9,912 nt of DNA, from assembly GCA_965602795.1 (NCBI GenBank), contig CBFCZR010000058.1:1-9912 (forward strand). The letters are read 5' to 3'. The notes beneath the pieces were generated by a model. The model saw nothing but the letters and a program-made list of their open reading frames with translations, had not been told where the DNA came from and did not search any database. The DNA is from Bathyarchaeum sp965602795. Lineage in GTDB: Archaea > Thermoproteota > Bathyarchaeia > Bathyarchaeales > Bathyarchaeaceae. The position numbers and the translations under genes are program-made. Each line of letters starts with the position of its first letter. Position 1 is the first letter of the stretch. Shown here one piece after another: positions 3,870 to 9,912 of the stretch.

Positions 3870-6776
3870 ATGTCCTATTCCCTCGGAGAAATCGTATTCC
3901 AAAAAAACAGAAGTAAAAACTCTGAAAAAAAAGAGAAAAAAGTTAAACAGATTATTTCCAGCCTAGCCACTCTAACCCTAATTTCCTTGCTGATTTCAGC
4001 CCCTATACTGCTTTTCTCAGCAAAAGTAAATGCATCTGAACCTTCATTATCATCCATCCTCAACGACTTAGGATTCACTGATATTGCTCTAACCGACACT
4101 GAAACATTTTTGCCAGGAATGTACAATGTCACGTTATATGCCGAATTCGCTGGTTGCCATCCTAATAACGAAATTAGCTACTATGCAGTTGAAACAAGCG
4201 ACTATCAGACAATTTTTGCTGGACCAGAAGGGGCAACTGGAGATTTGGGTGGCTATGTAGACCCGCCTATATCCAAGATAATTACGGTAGATAATCAATT
4301 TGGTTTCTCTATGTTCACTCTTGTACATAGATATTTCACACAACATGAGCTAAATCCTGATTATCCTGAGCAGCATGCTCAGGTGTACGTGAATTTGGAC
4401 GTTTCCGGCATGTTTCTGATAGGTTTTGAAAACAAGTTTGGAGGCTTTGACAGGGATTATAACGATATGGTATTCTCTCTTGTGCCTATCTGCCCTCCCG
4501 AAATCGTCAGCGTGACGAGGTCTCCCGAGACTCCCAACTACGATCAGTCAGTAAAGCTTACAGCTGAAGTTGAGAAGGGATATGCTGATATTGACTCCGT
4601 TATTCTGAGCTATCAAATCGGCTCTGCCAGTTGGGTTGACGTAGCTATGAATCTGGAGGACGGTTTTTATGTTGCCGATATTCCCGCCCAACCATACAAC
4701 ACAGCAGTAAACTACAAAGTCTATGCTTCTGACACCGTTGGAAACTCTGACGTTTCGGAACTACTTTCCTATATAGTAGGCGATTTTGTTCCTCCCACCA
4801 TCTCTAACGTTGCCCATGTTCCCAACTCACCTTACCCCTCCGAAATCGTCACGGTTTCAGCTAAAGTAACAGAACCTGCAGATGCCAGTGGAGTTAAGAA
4901 TGTCCTCTTGTGGTATACGGAAGCTGGCACTTGGACCTTCACAGATATGACTCTGCAGGATGGAGTGTGGATAGCCGATATCCCGGGACAGAATGGAGGA
5001 CTCGGTGTCAAATTTTTTGTCGAAGCTTTCGATAACGCAGGAAACAATGCAGAAACGTCCACTTTTGGTTACACTGTTATAATTCCAAACATTTCACCAA
5101 TAGCGGCGTTCACTGAATCGGCATCCATCGTTTATACTGGCGAGGTCATAGTTTTTGATGCTTCGGGCAGCTACGACCCAGACGGTTACATCGCAAGTTA
5201 TTCATGGGACTTCGGTGACGGAAACACTGGTTCAGGAGTTACTGTGAGCCATTCGTATGTGGATGATGGAGAATACACTGTTACTCTCAGGGTTTTCGAT
5301 GGTAATGGTGCATTCGGCAGCAAAACAGCATCCATCCTTGTGAAAAACAGACCGCCAGTAGCAGATTTGGATACATCCTCAACAATAGTTGACAAAGAAG
5401 AACTCGTTACCTTTAATGCGAGTGGAAGTTATGACCCAGACGGCTACATAGTTGATTATTCATGGGACTTCGGTGATGGAGACACTGCAACTGGAGTAAC
5501 CGTAAGTCACTCATACCCTGCAAGTGGAGCATACAGTGTGACTCTTACAGTCACCGACAATGATGGTGCAACCGATTCTGTCACTGTCACAGAAACTGTT
5601 AGGAACGAATCTCCTGTAGCAAACTTCACCGAGTCAGCTCACACAGTATTCATCGATGAGACGATTAGCTTTAACGCCACTGAGAGCTACGACCCTGATG
5701 GCGCTATAGTCGATTACTTGTGGGATTTTGGTGACGGAAACACAGCAACCGGCATTACAGTTTCCCACGCCTACGCCGATAACGGTTCATACGTTGTGAC
5801 TTTAACTGTGACCGATAACGAAGGGGCAACAGACTCAGCCAATGCCACAAAAACAGTTAAGAACAGGGCTCCTGTAGCGTCGTTTACCGAGACAGCTGAA
5901 GTGGTCGATACCGAAGAAATAATCTATTTCGATGCGTCAGATAGCAGCGACCCTGATGGCACTATAGTTGATTATTCATGGGACTTCGGTGACGGAACGA
6001 CAGGAAGCGGCGTCTCAGTTCAGCACTCTTACTCTCAGGATGGAACATACACTGTGACCTTAACAGTCACCGACGACGACGGAGCAACAGACACCGCCGA
6101 AGCAACCAAAACGGTTCTAAATCGAAGTCCAGTGGCTTCATTCACCGAGTCGGCTCACACTGTAAACAGTAGTGAGAACATCCACTTTGACGCTTCCGAA
6201 AGCCACGACCCAGACGGCACAATTGTCAGTTATTCATGGGATTTCGGCGACGGAAACACCGCAACTGGAGTTGAGGCGGTCCATGCATATGAAGACGACG
6301 GCGTCTACACTGTTACATTAACAGTTGTTGATGATGATGGTGCAACTGGTTCAGCTACCGAGACGAAAACGGTGTTGAATAGACCTCCTGTAGCATTGTT
6401 CACCGAAAACGCTACAACAGTGAGCCAAGATGAGGCAATCCACTTTGATGCTTCCGAAAGTTACGACCCTGATGGCGCTATAGTCGATTACTTGTGGGAT
6501 TTTGGTGACGGAAACACAGCCACCGGTGTGACAGTTGACCATGCATATAGTGAAGATGGAAACTATACAGTAACCCTGACAGTAACAGATGACGATGGAG
6601 CTTCCGCATCATCAGTTGCTACCAAGATGGTGGAGACAGAAACGATGATAAATAACACTCTTTCCTTAGCTGTGCTTTCTGTGATTGCTTTAGGTGTAAC
6701 GGCTTTAACCGCCACTCTCCTGTATGCCTTTTACGTAAAGAAGAAAGAAAAAGACAAAAGCTTAGGAACTATCTAA
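3870..6776 (+). CDS. Large membrane-anchored surface protein: DUF4114-like, Ig-like and six PKD domains
   Basis: Secreted cell-surface protein of 968 residues. The basic N-terminus (KKEKKVKQ) leads into a hydrophobic signal segment at about 28-50, with a likely cleavage after VNA (55). Residues about 57-206 form a DUF4114-like domain ending in the acidic motif GFDRDYNDMVF (192-202), probably calcium binding. Two Ig-like domains follow (about 211-304 and 309-404), each with a W-V/T-F...DGxW/F-x-ADIP pattern. Residues 409-924 are six PKD repeats of exactly 86 residues, each with DPDG and WDFGDG. A transmembrane segment (about 931-956) and a basic tail KKKEKDK anchor the protein, leaving most of it outside. 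PKD and Ig domains usually mediate adhesion or surface-layer interactions. No enzyme domain is visible, so a structural or adhesive role is likely. Many N-x-S/T sites would allow glycosylation. It is flanked by a T-run terminator and converges on the next gene. Confidence 0.9.
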   Translation: MSYSLGEIVFQKNRSKNSEKKEKKVKQIISSLATLTLISLLISAPILLFSAKVNASEPSLSSILNDLGFTDIALTDTETFLPGMYNVTLYAEFAGCHPNNEISYYAVETSDYQTIFAGPEGATGDLGGYVDPPISKIITVDNQFGFSMFTLVHRYFTQHELNPDYPEQHAQVYVNLDVSGMFLIGFENKFGGFDRDYNDMVFSLVPICPPEIVSVTRSPETPNYDQSVKLTAEVEKGYADIDSVILSYQIGSASWVDVAMNLEDGFYVADIPAQPYNTAVNYKVYASDTVGNSDVSELLSYIVGDFVPPTISNVAHVPNSPYPSEIVTVSAKVTEPADASGVKNVLLWYTEAGTWTFTDMTLQDGVWIADIPGQNGGLGVKFFVEAFDNAGNNAETSTFGYTVIIPNISPIAAFTESASIVYTGEVIVFDASGSYDPDGYIASYSWDFGDGNTGSGVTVSHSYVDDGEYTVTLRVFDGNGAFGSKTASILVKNRPPVADLDTSSTIVDKEELVTFNASGSYDPDGYIVDYSWDFGDGDTATGVTVSHSYPASGAYSVTLTVTDNDGATDSVTVTETVRNESPVANFTESAHTVFIDETISFNATESYDPDGAIVDYLWDFGDGNTATGITVSHAYADNGSYVVTLTVTDNEGATDSANATKTVKNRAPVASFTETAEVVDTEEIIYFDASDSSDPDGTIVDYSWDFGDGTTGSGVSVQHSYSQDGTYTVTLTVTDDDGATDTAEATKTVLNRSPVASFTESAHTVNSSENIHFDASESHDPDGTIVSYSWDFGDGNTATGVEAVHAYEDDGVYTVTLTVVDDDGATGSATETKTVLNRPPVALFTENATTVSQDEAIHFDASESYDPDGAIVDYLWDFGDGNTATGVTVDHAYSEDGNYTVTLTVTDDDGASASSVATKMVETETMINNTLSLAVLSVIALGVTALTATLLYAFYVKKKEKDKSLGTI
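5688..5746 (+). repeat. 59-bp exact repeat, copy in PKD unit 3
   Basis: Bases 5688-5746 are identical to 6462-6520 in unit 6. The offset is 774, exactly three units. Flanking bases diverge at once, including at silent positions. Confidence 0.9.
6462..6520 (+). repeat. 59-bp exact repeat, copy in PKD unit 6
   Basis: Second copy of the tract at 5688-5746. It covers the codons for YDPDGAIVDYLWDFGDGNT and starts the next codons. The other units use different synonymous codons here. Confidence 0.9.
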
Positions 6777-6803
6777 TAACCTTAGCACTCTAGGCTTTTC
6801 CAC

Positions 6804-6811
6804 TTTTTTTT
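6804..6811 (+). terminator. T-run terminator of the surface-protein gene
   Basis: Eight consecutive T, 28 bases after the stop codon at 6774-6776, in a T-rich context (CTTTTCCAC before it). This is the classical archaeal intrinsic terminator form. It lies between two convergent genes. Confidence 0.6.
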
Positions 6812-6863
6812 GGCATTTAAGAATATTTTATGTGCCCGCAACAAAACAGAATGCTTGTTAAAC

Positions 6864-7364
6864 TTAGCCTATATTCAGAACGCCCTCAAAGATTGCTTCT
6901 TCAGCAACATTAAGTTCCCTTGACAGCCACAACTTCAGGAGACTGCTGTTCTGGGGAAATTCTCCAGTGTATGATACGATTTTGCCCTTTGTTAGTGCAT
7001 CAGCTTGGAAGGAGTTTTCTGCTTCTTTGAAAATGTATGAGACGGTTTCTGCGCCTGCCGCCATCTTTTTGAAGTCCTCCCATTGTTTGCACTTAACGGT
7101 TACTGGGGTTGATTGGGTGTAAGATGGGGCGTCTTTTGGGGAGGCAACATTTTTTATTAGGCTGGTTATCTCGCCTTGGAGACTTGTGATACGTTTTTCT
7201 ATTTTTTCTATTTTGCCAGTTAACTCGCCAGTTTCTCCCAAACTTTCGGTTATGATGCCTAATTGACTTATGAGACGGTCCAAGTCCTTTTCGTGTTCTT
7301 TCAAAACGTTTATGATGAAGTCTAGAGCTTCCAAAGCGTCGTTCTTGGTTGGTTTCCGTTCCAT
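6864..7364 (-). CDS. Coiled-coil protein of unknown function, 166 residues
   Basis: Not recognised. Residues about 8-72 are charged and heptad-like (LKEHEKDLDRLISQLG, then KIEKIEKRITSLQGEI), predicting a coiled coil that would make dimers or bind a partner. A short Ser/Pro/Thr-rich linker (about 74-90) leads to a compact C-terminal domain (about 91-166) with aromatic and hydrophobic positions (WEDFKK, VSYIFKEAENSF, LLKLWLSRELNV). There is no signal peptide, membrane segment or known catalytic motif, so it is probably cytoplasmic. GGAG lies 8 bases before the ATG at 7364 and a TATA-like element lies about 40 bases before it, so it has its own promoter. It follows eS1 in the same direction after a 238-base gap and converges on the surface-protein gene. 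Confidence 0.75.
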   Translation of the reverse strand: MERKPTKNDALEALDFIINVLKEHEKDLDRLISQLGIITESLGETGELTGKIEKIEKRITSLQGEITSLIKNVASPKDAPSYTQSTPVTVKCKQWEDFKKMAAGAETVSYIFKEAENSFQADALTKGKIVSYTGEFPQNSSLLKLWLSRELNVAEEAIFEGVLNIG

Positions 7365-7393
7365 CTCTTTGTCTCCTAGGCAAATATACTGTA

Positions 7394-7452
7394 TGGCAAC
7401 TAAATAAATAAACGTAGTGCATCATCAAACTGTATCATTATGTTGGCAACTA
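7394..7452 (-). repeat. Pair of 9-bp direct repeats around the coiled-coil gene promoter
   Basis: TAGTTGCCA (minus strand) occurs at 7394-7402 and at 7444-7452, exactly 50 bases apart and bracketing the TATA box. Two copies of a 9-mer within so short a stretch are unlikely by chance, so they may be regulator sites. Confidence 0.35.
7401..7412 (-). promoter_or_regulatory. TATA box of the coiled-coil gene
   Basis: Reads GTTTATTTATTTA on the minus strand, 37-48 bases before the ATG at 7364. Transcription would start near 7378, just ahead of the GGAG ribosome-binding site. Copies of TAGTTGCCA lie at 7394-7402, touching its downstream edge, and at 7444-7452. Confidence 0.5.
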
Positions 7453-7602
7453 CATACTAATTAGCAATTCGAACCGAGAAAACGAACACCAACATAAATA
7501 CCTGAAATTATGAATAGAAACTTCAGGGCTAATCCAGAGAATTTATAACCTAACTAAGATTGTTTTGCGGCTCAATTGGATTCTACAAAACACAGATGAA
7601 AG

Positions 7603-8190
7603 CTACGCGGCTGGTTGAGCCGTGAGCTTCGATTTTCGGACACCCACATGGCGGAGAGGCGATATCTTTTTTGCCTCATTGTAGATGTCGGAAGCGATTT
7701 TCCCAAGCACAAGTTCTTGAACAAACTGGTCGAAGGTTAGGTCAGTTGCCTTCTCTTTGATGATGCGGTTCATAATTGCACGTATCTCCTGTTCTTGGGA
7801 AGTTTTTATGCGTGAAAGCGTGAAAACAGAAACTGCGAGCATTAGCCCATAATTGTCCTTGGTGACGACGTTGAAGATTCCGTCTACCCGCGTTGTTCTC
7901 CTTCTAACCAGACTCCTCAGATAGTCTCTGGAGTATTCGTGACCCTTGAAGACTGTGCGGGCGGTTTTGCCTTCAACTTCTTCAACTCTGAAATACATTT
8001 TGAGATACTGGTGGGCGAAGTCGTTGGTGATGTCGTAGAGAGTGCCGTCTACAATTCTTCCAACAAGCTTTGCAGGGTCGTCAGTAGGTACGCTTCCAAG
8101 CTCCACTCCGCCGAAGTATGGCGGAGAAACTACCTTGTACCACTTTTTGTCTCGCCACTTGTCTTTAGTGCGTCCTCTTCTCTTCGACAC
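7603..8190 (-). CDS. rps3ae: Small-subunit ribosomal protein eS1 (S3ae)
   Basis: Component of the archaeal 30S subunit, located on the platform near the mRNA exit. It is found in archaea and eukaryotes but not as such in bacteria. The 195-residue length fits archaeal S3ae. Recognisable parts are the basic N-terminus (KRRGRTKDKWRDKKWY), the segment KVVSPPYFG, the central KGHEYSRDYLRSLVRRRTTRVDGI, and the C-terminal LVLGKIASDIYNEAKKI followed by a basic PLRHVGVRKSK. The start codon is GTG at 8190, chosen because GAGGG lies 6 bases before it and the N-terminus then matches the family. An ATG at 8203 is out of frame. It lies 59 bases after serS in the same direction and may be cotranscribed with it, although a TATA-like box in the gap also allows separate expression. 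Confidence 0.95.
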   Translation of the reverse strand: MSKRRGRTKDKWRDKKWYKVVSPPYFGGVELGSVPTDDPAKLVGRIVDGTLYDITNDFAHQYLKMYFRVEEVEGKTARTVFKGHEYSRDYLRSLVRRRTTRVDGIFNVVTKDNYGLMLAVSVFTLSRIKTSQEQEIRAIMNRIIKEKATDLTFDQFVQELVLGKIASDIYNEAKKISPLRHVGVRKSKLTAQPAA

Positions 8191-8230
8191 CAGAGTCCCT
8201 CATTGTGAGTGGAAAAGATTTAGCGTGGAA

Positions 8231-8238
8231 GTATTAAA
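8231..8238 (-). promoter_or_regulatory. Possible TATA box of the eS1 gene
   Basis: TTTAATAC on the minus strand, about 44 bases before the GTG start. It would begin transcription near 8208, leaving a short leader containing the GAGGG ribosome-binding site. It lies inside the gap after serS. Confidence 0.4.
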
Positions 8239-8249
8239 GTCTTCGGCTT

Positions 8250-9533
8250 TTAAGTTTGTTCAAGCCTTTCAATGTCGCCCATTAAAGGCATTAAAGCTTC
8301 AGGAATCTTGACGGAGCCGTCTTTCTGTTGGTACTGTTCGAGGATGGCAATCAATGTTCTGCTGGTGGCGAGGGCGGTGTTGTTTAGGGTGTGAACAAAA
8401 CCTGCTGGAGCCTGTCCTTCCTTTTTTCTGTACTTTATGTTCAGTCTTCTGGCTTGGTAGTCTGTGCAGTTGCTGTTTGAGCCTGCCTCCCTGTAGGTGC
8501 CGTCAGCCATCCAAACCTCTATGTCATATTTTTTGGCTGCAATTATCCCGATGTCTCCGGTGCACACGTTCACAACCCGATAGTGCAGTCCCAAGCCCTT
8601 GTAGAGGTCTTCACTGTTTTTTTGCAGTTCCTCATGGAATTTCCACGAGTTGTCTGGGTGGCAGAAGATGAATTGTTCGATTTTGTTGAATTGGTGCACC
8701 CTGAACAGTCCTTTGGTGTATTTGCCGTGGGCGCCCACCTCTTTTCTGAAGCAGGGGCTGACTCCCACATACTTTATGGGTAGGTCTGGTTGGAGGATGG
8801 TTTCGTCCATGTGGGCGGCTGCCATTGGGTGCTCGCTTGTGGCTATGAGGTACAGGTCATCGTTTTCTATCTTGTACAGTTGGTCTCCGAAGAATTCGAG
8901 GTCTGTGACTCCCAGGTAGGGTTTCCTGTGCATCATCAGAGGCGGCTCAATTAGGGTGTAGCCTCTGGCTCTGAGAAAATCGATTGTGTAAATCATCACT
9001 GCGTAGTCAAGCCTAGCCAAGTCCCCCTTCAGGTAGTAGAAGCCGTGACCGGCAACTTTGGCTGCACGCTCAAAATCTATCAAACCTAAATCTGAGGCGA
9101 TTTCCATGTGGCTCTTGGGTTTAAAATCGAATTTTGGAGGTTTACCGACAACTTTTTCGACAACGTTTTCGGTTTCGTCTTCGCCAAACGGGACGCTTTC
9201 ATGCAGTATGTTGGGGAGCTTCAGCAAGATAACATCGGCTTTTTCTCGGTATTCTGTCACCCGTTTTTCCAGTTGCTTTATTTTGTCGGGTATGTCTTTT
9301 GCTTCTTCGAGTTGTTTGCTGGCGTCTTTTCCCTGTTTCTTCAGGTTCGCTATCTCTGTGGTTATCAGTTTCCTTTGATGGCGAAGCTCGTTTGCTTCTT
9401 TCAGCAGTTTTCTCCACTGTTTGTCGTATTCGATGAGGTTGTTGAGCATCTCAATTTTTTCCGGTTCACCCCTCTTCTCCAAGTCTTTTCTTACAATTTC
9501 TGGATGCTCTCGAATCAGTTTAATGTCTAACAT
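8250..9533 (-). CDS. serS: Seryl-tRNA synthetase
   Basis: Charges tRNA-Ser (and tRNA-Sec where present) with serine, using ATP, in the cytoplasm. Class II synthetase of the common type, not the rare methanogen type. The 427-residue length fits. The N-terminal arm (about 27-105) is a long antiparallel coiled coil that holds the tRNA variable arm. The catalytic core shows TSEH at 232-235, motif 2 around FRKEVGAHGKYTKGLFRVHQF at 262-282, the region EVWMADGTYREAGSNSNCTD at about 339-358, and motif 3 LNNTALATSRTL at 383-394. All key elements are present. The start is ATG 9533 (MLDIKLIREHPEIV), which matches family N-termini. The frame extends upstream to a TTG at 9581, but that adds 16 unlike residues. 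Its TATA region is at 9580-9597 and eS1 follows in the same direction. Confidence 0.97.
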   Translation of the reverse strand: MLDIKLIREHPEIVRKDLEKRGEPEKIEMLNNLIEYDKQWRKLLKEANELRHQRKLITTEIANLKKQGKDASKQLEEAKDIPDKIKQLEKRVTEYREKADVILLKLPNILHESVPFGEDETENVVEKVVGKPPKFDFKPKSHMEIASDLGLIDFERAAKVAGHGFYYLKGDLARLDYAVMIYTIDFLRARGYTLIEPPLMMHRKPYLGVTDLEFFGDQLYKIENDDLYLIATSEHPMAAAHMDETILQPDLPIKYVGVSPCFRKEVGAHGKYTKGLFRVHQFNKIEQFIFCHPDNSWKFHEELQKNSEDLYKGLGLHYRVVNVCTGDIGIIAAKKYDIEVWMADGTYREAGSNSNCTDYQARRLNIKYRKKEGQAPAGFVHTLNNTALATSRTLIAILEQYQQKDGSVKIPEALMPLMGDIERLEQT

Positions 9534-9579
9534 CAACCTGTGCCTCGGAACCCTTTTCGCTTCAAAGTTTAACCAACTC

Positions 9580-9597
9580 AATATTTAACATTATACA
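9580..9597 (-). promoter_or_regulatory. Promoter region of serS
   Basis: Two overlapping AT-rich candidates on the minus strand, TGTATAATG and GTTAAATATT. They would start transcription between about 9558 and 9567, 25-34 bases before the ATG at 9533. This placement argues against the TTG start at 9581, which overlaps the box. Confidence 0.5.
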
Positions 9598-9632
9598 TGC
9601 AAGCCAAGTGAACATTAACCCTTAGAAACCCG

Positions 9633-9649
9633 TTTTCCAATCAGGAAAA
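9633..9649. repeat. 6-bp inverted repeat upstream of serS
   Basis: TTTTCC and GGAAAA flank a 5-base spacer (AATCA). It lies about 40 bases before the serS TATA region. It could be an operator or a weak hairpin; short enough to be chance. Confidence 0.25.
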
Positions 9650-9700
9650 GTGGATATTACAAAAATTACAATGATTTATGAGGTTGGTGCTCTAATTTCC

Positions 9701-9719
9701 TGAAAAAAGCTGTTTTTCA
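9701..9719 (-). terminator. Hairpin/T-run terminator of the right-edge gene
   Basis: TGAAAAA and TTTTTCA pair around a 5-base loop. On the minus strand the transcript carries six U in the 3' arm. It lies 35-55 bases after the stop of the gene at the right edge and before the serS promoter. Confidence 0.5.
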
Positions 9720-9754
9720 ACAATCTGCTGCTATTAGGAGCCTAATATGAATGG

Positions 9755-9912
9755 TTACTGTTGGCGGCTTAGGTCTCTGTTTAGCCTCTTTTTGCAGATT
9801 ACAGCCACCAAGGTTGCGGTAATGACCAGTGGCAGAATAATCCAGGATTGAAACTCGGGGATGAAATCGGCTGGTGTGTATCTTTCGTTTTTGTTTGATT
9901 CTGTGAAGCCTA
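9755..9912 (-). CDS. C-terminal end of a surface protein with a PEF-like membrane anchor (partial)
   Basis: The minus-strand frame is open from the right edge (first full codon at 9910) to TAA at 9757-9755, giving 51 residues. A polar stretch (ESNKNERYTPAD) leads to IPEFQSW, then a hydrophobic helix IILPLVITATLVAVI, then a basic tail KKRLNRDLSRQQ. This three-part ending, a PEF motif followed by a helix and positive charges, is typical of archaeal secreted proteins, resembling the PEF-CTERM signals that archaeosortases process. It may equally be a plain stop-transfer anchor. The extracellular part lies outside the window, so the protein's role cannot be told. A T-run hairpin follows the stop. 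Confidence 0.75.
   Translation of the reverse strand, partial: GFTESNKNERYTPADFIPEFQSWIILPLVITATLVAVICKKRLNRDLSRQQ

Larger units (their letters stand above)
5094..6641 (+). repeat. Six tandem 258-bp units encoding PKD domains
   Basis: Units begin at 5094, 5352, 5610, 5868, 6126 and 6384. Each encodes exactly 86 residues without any insertion or deletion, opening with (S/P/A)P-(V/I)-A and carrying a central WDFGDG. Conservation is strongest over DPDG...WDFGDG and the (Y)TVTLTVTD strand. It is weakest over residues 11-20 and the last strand. Confidence 0.9.

Noticed and set aside
5094..6641. Tandem repeat considered as a CRISPR-like or satellite array
   Set aside because: The period is 258 bases, fully coding, with domain-like protein conservation; it is a PKD domain array.
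2873..6839. Direct repeat TTTTATGTGCCCG at about 2874 and about 6827
   Set aside because: Only 13 bases, with unrelated flanks, one copy within a coding frame; not convincing as att sites.
7453..7602. Possible small RNA gene or tRNA between eS1 and the coiled-coil gene
   Set aside because: No cloverleaf and no paired C and D boxes found. A GGTTATAAATT element on the minus strand near 7541-7551 might be a TATA box but nothing recognisable follows it.
9058..9530. Long plus-strand frames opposite serS
   Set aside because: Phe/Ser/Cys-rich translations that mirror the coiled-coil codons of serS; shadows of the real gene.
9534..9581. SerS start at the upstream TTG (9581), adding 16 residues
   Set aside because: The added residues do not resemble SerS N-termini, the TTG overlaps the likely TATA region, and ATG 9533 gives the typical MLDIKLIRE start.

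Overview
The window looks archaeal, most likely a mesophilic Bathyarchaeia/Thermoproteota-type genome. The reasons are an archaeal/eukaryotic-type ribosomal protein eS1 (S3ae), an archaeal-style seryl-tRNA synthetase, AT-rich TATA-like boxes about 25-45 bases before starts, archaeal T-run terminators, an archaeal winged-helix regulator, and large PKD-domain surface proteins. The lineage is an inference from gene content; no rRNA is present to settle it.

Left region (1-2595, + strand): the end of a virus-type terminase large subunit, cut by the window edge, is followed 3 bases later by a 485-residue ABC-type ATPase fused to a GNAT-like acyltransferase. Together they look like the edge of a provirus or other integrated element, since no portal, capsid, integrase or att site is visible. 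The ATPase-GNAT fusion is the most intriguing gene in the window. Its function is unknown; modification of DNA or protein linked to the packaging module is a hypothesis only.

Middle region (2592-3869): a short AT-rich zone with two plausible 39-residue ORFs on the minus strand (2592-2711 and 3425-3544) and a small winged-helix transcriptional regulator (2844-3233) whose leader carries a perfect 8-bp inverted repeat. The style of the DNA changes here, from the A/C-rich coding strand of the left region to more balanced chromosomal sequence. A boundary of the mobile element may lie in this zone.

Surface-protein region (3870-6776, + strand): a 968-residue secreted, membrane-anchored protein with a signal peptide, a DUF4114-like domain, two Ig-like domains, six PKD repeats of exactly 86 residues each, and a C-terminal membrane anchor. 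Units 3 and 6 share 59 identical bases, a sign of recent exchange between repeats.

Right region (6864-9912, minus strand): a coiled-coil protein of unknown function, ribosomal protein eS1 and SerS form a row of housekeeping-type genes that converges on the surface-protein gene. At the right edge is the C-terminal end of another surface protein, with a PEF-like tripartite anchor (PEF motif, hydrophobic helix, basic tail). It is too short to appear as a full ORF but is clear on translation.
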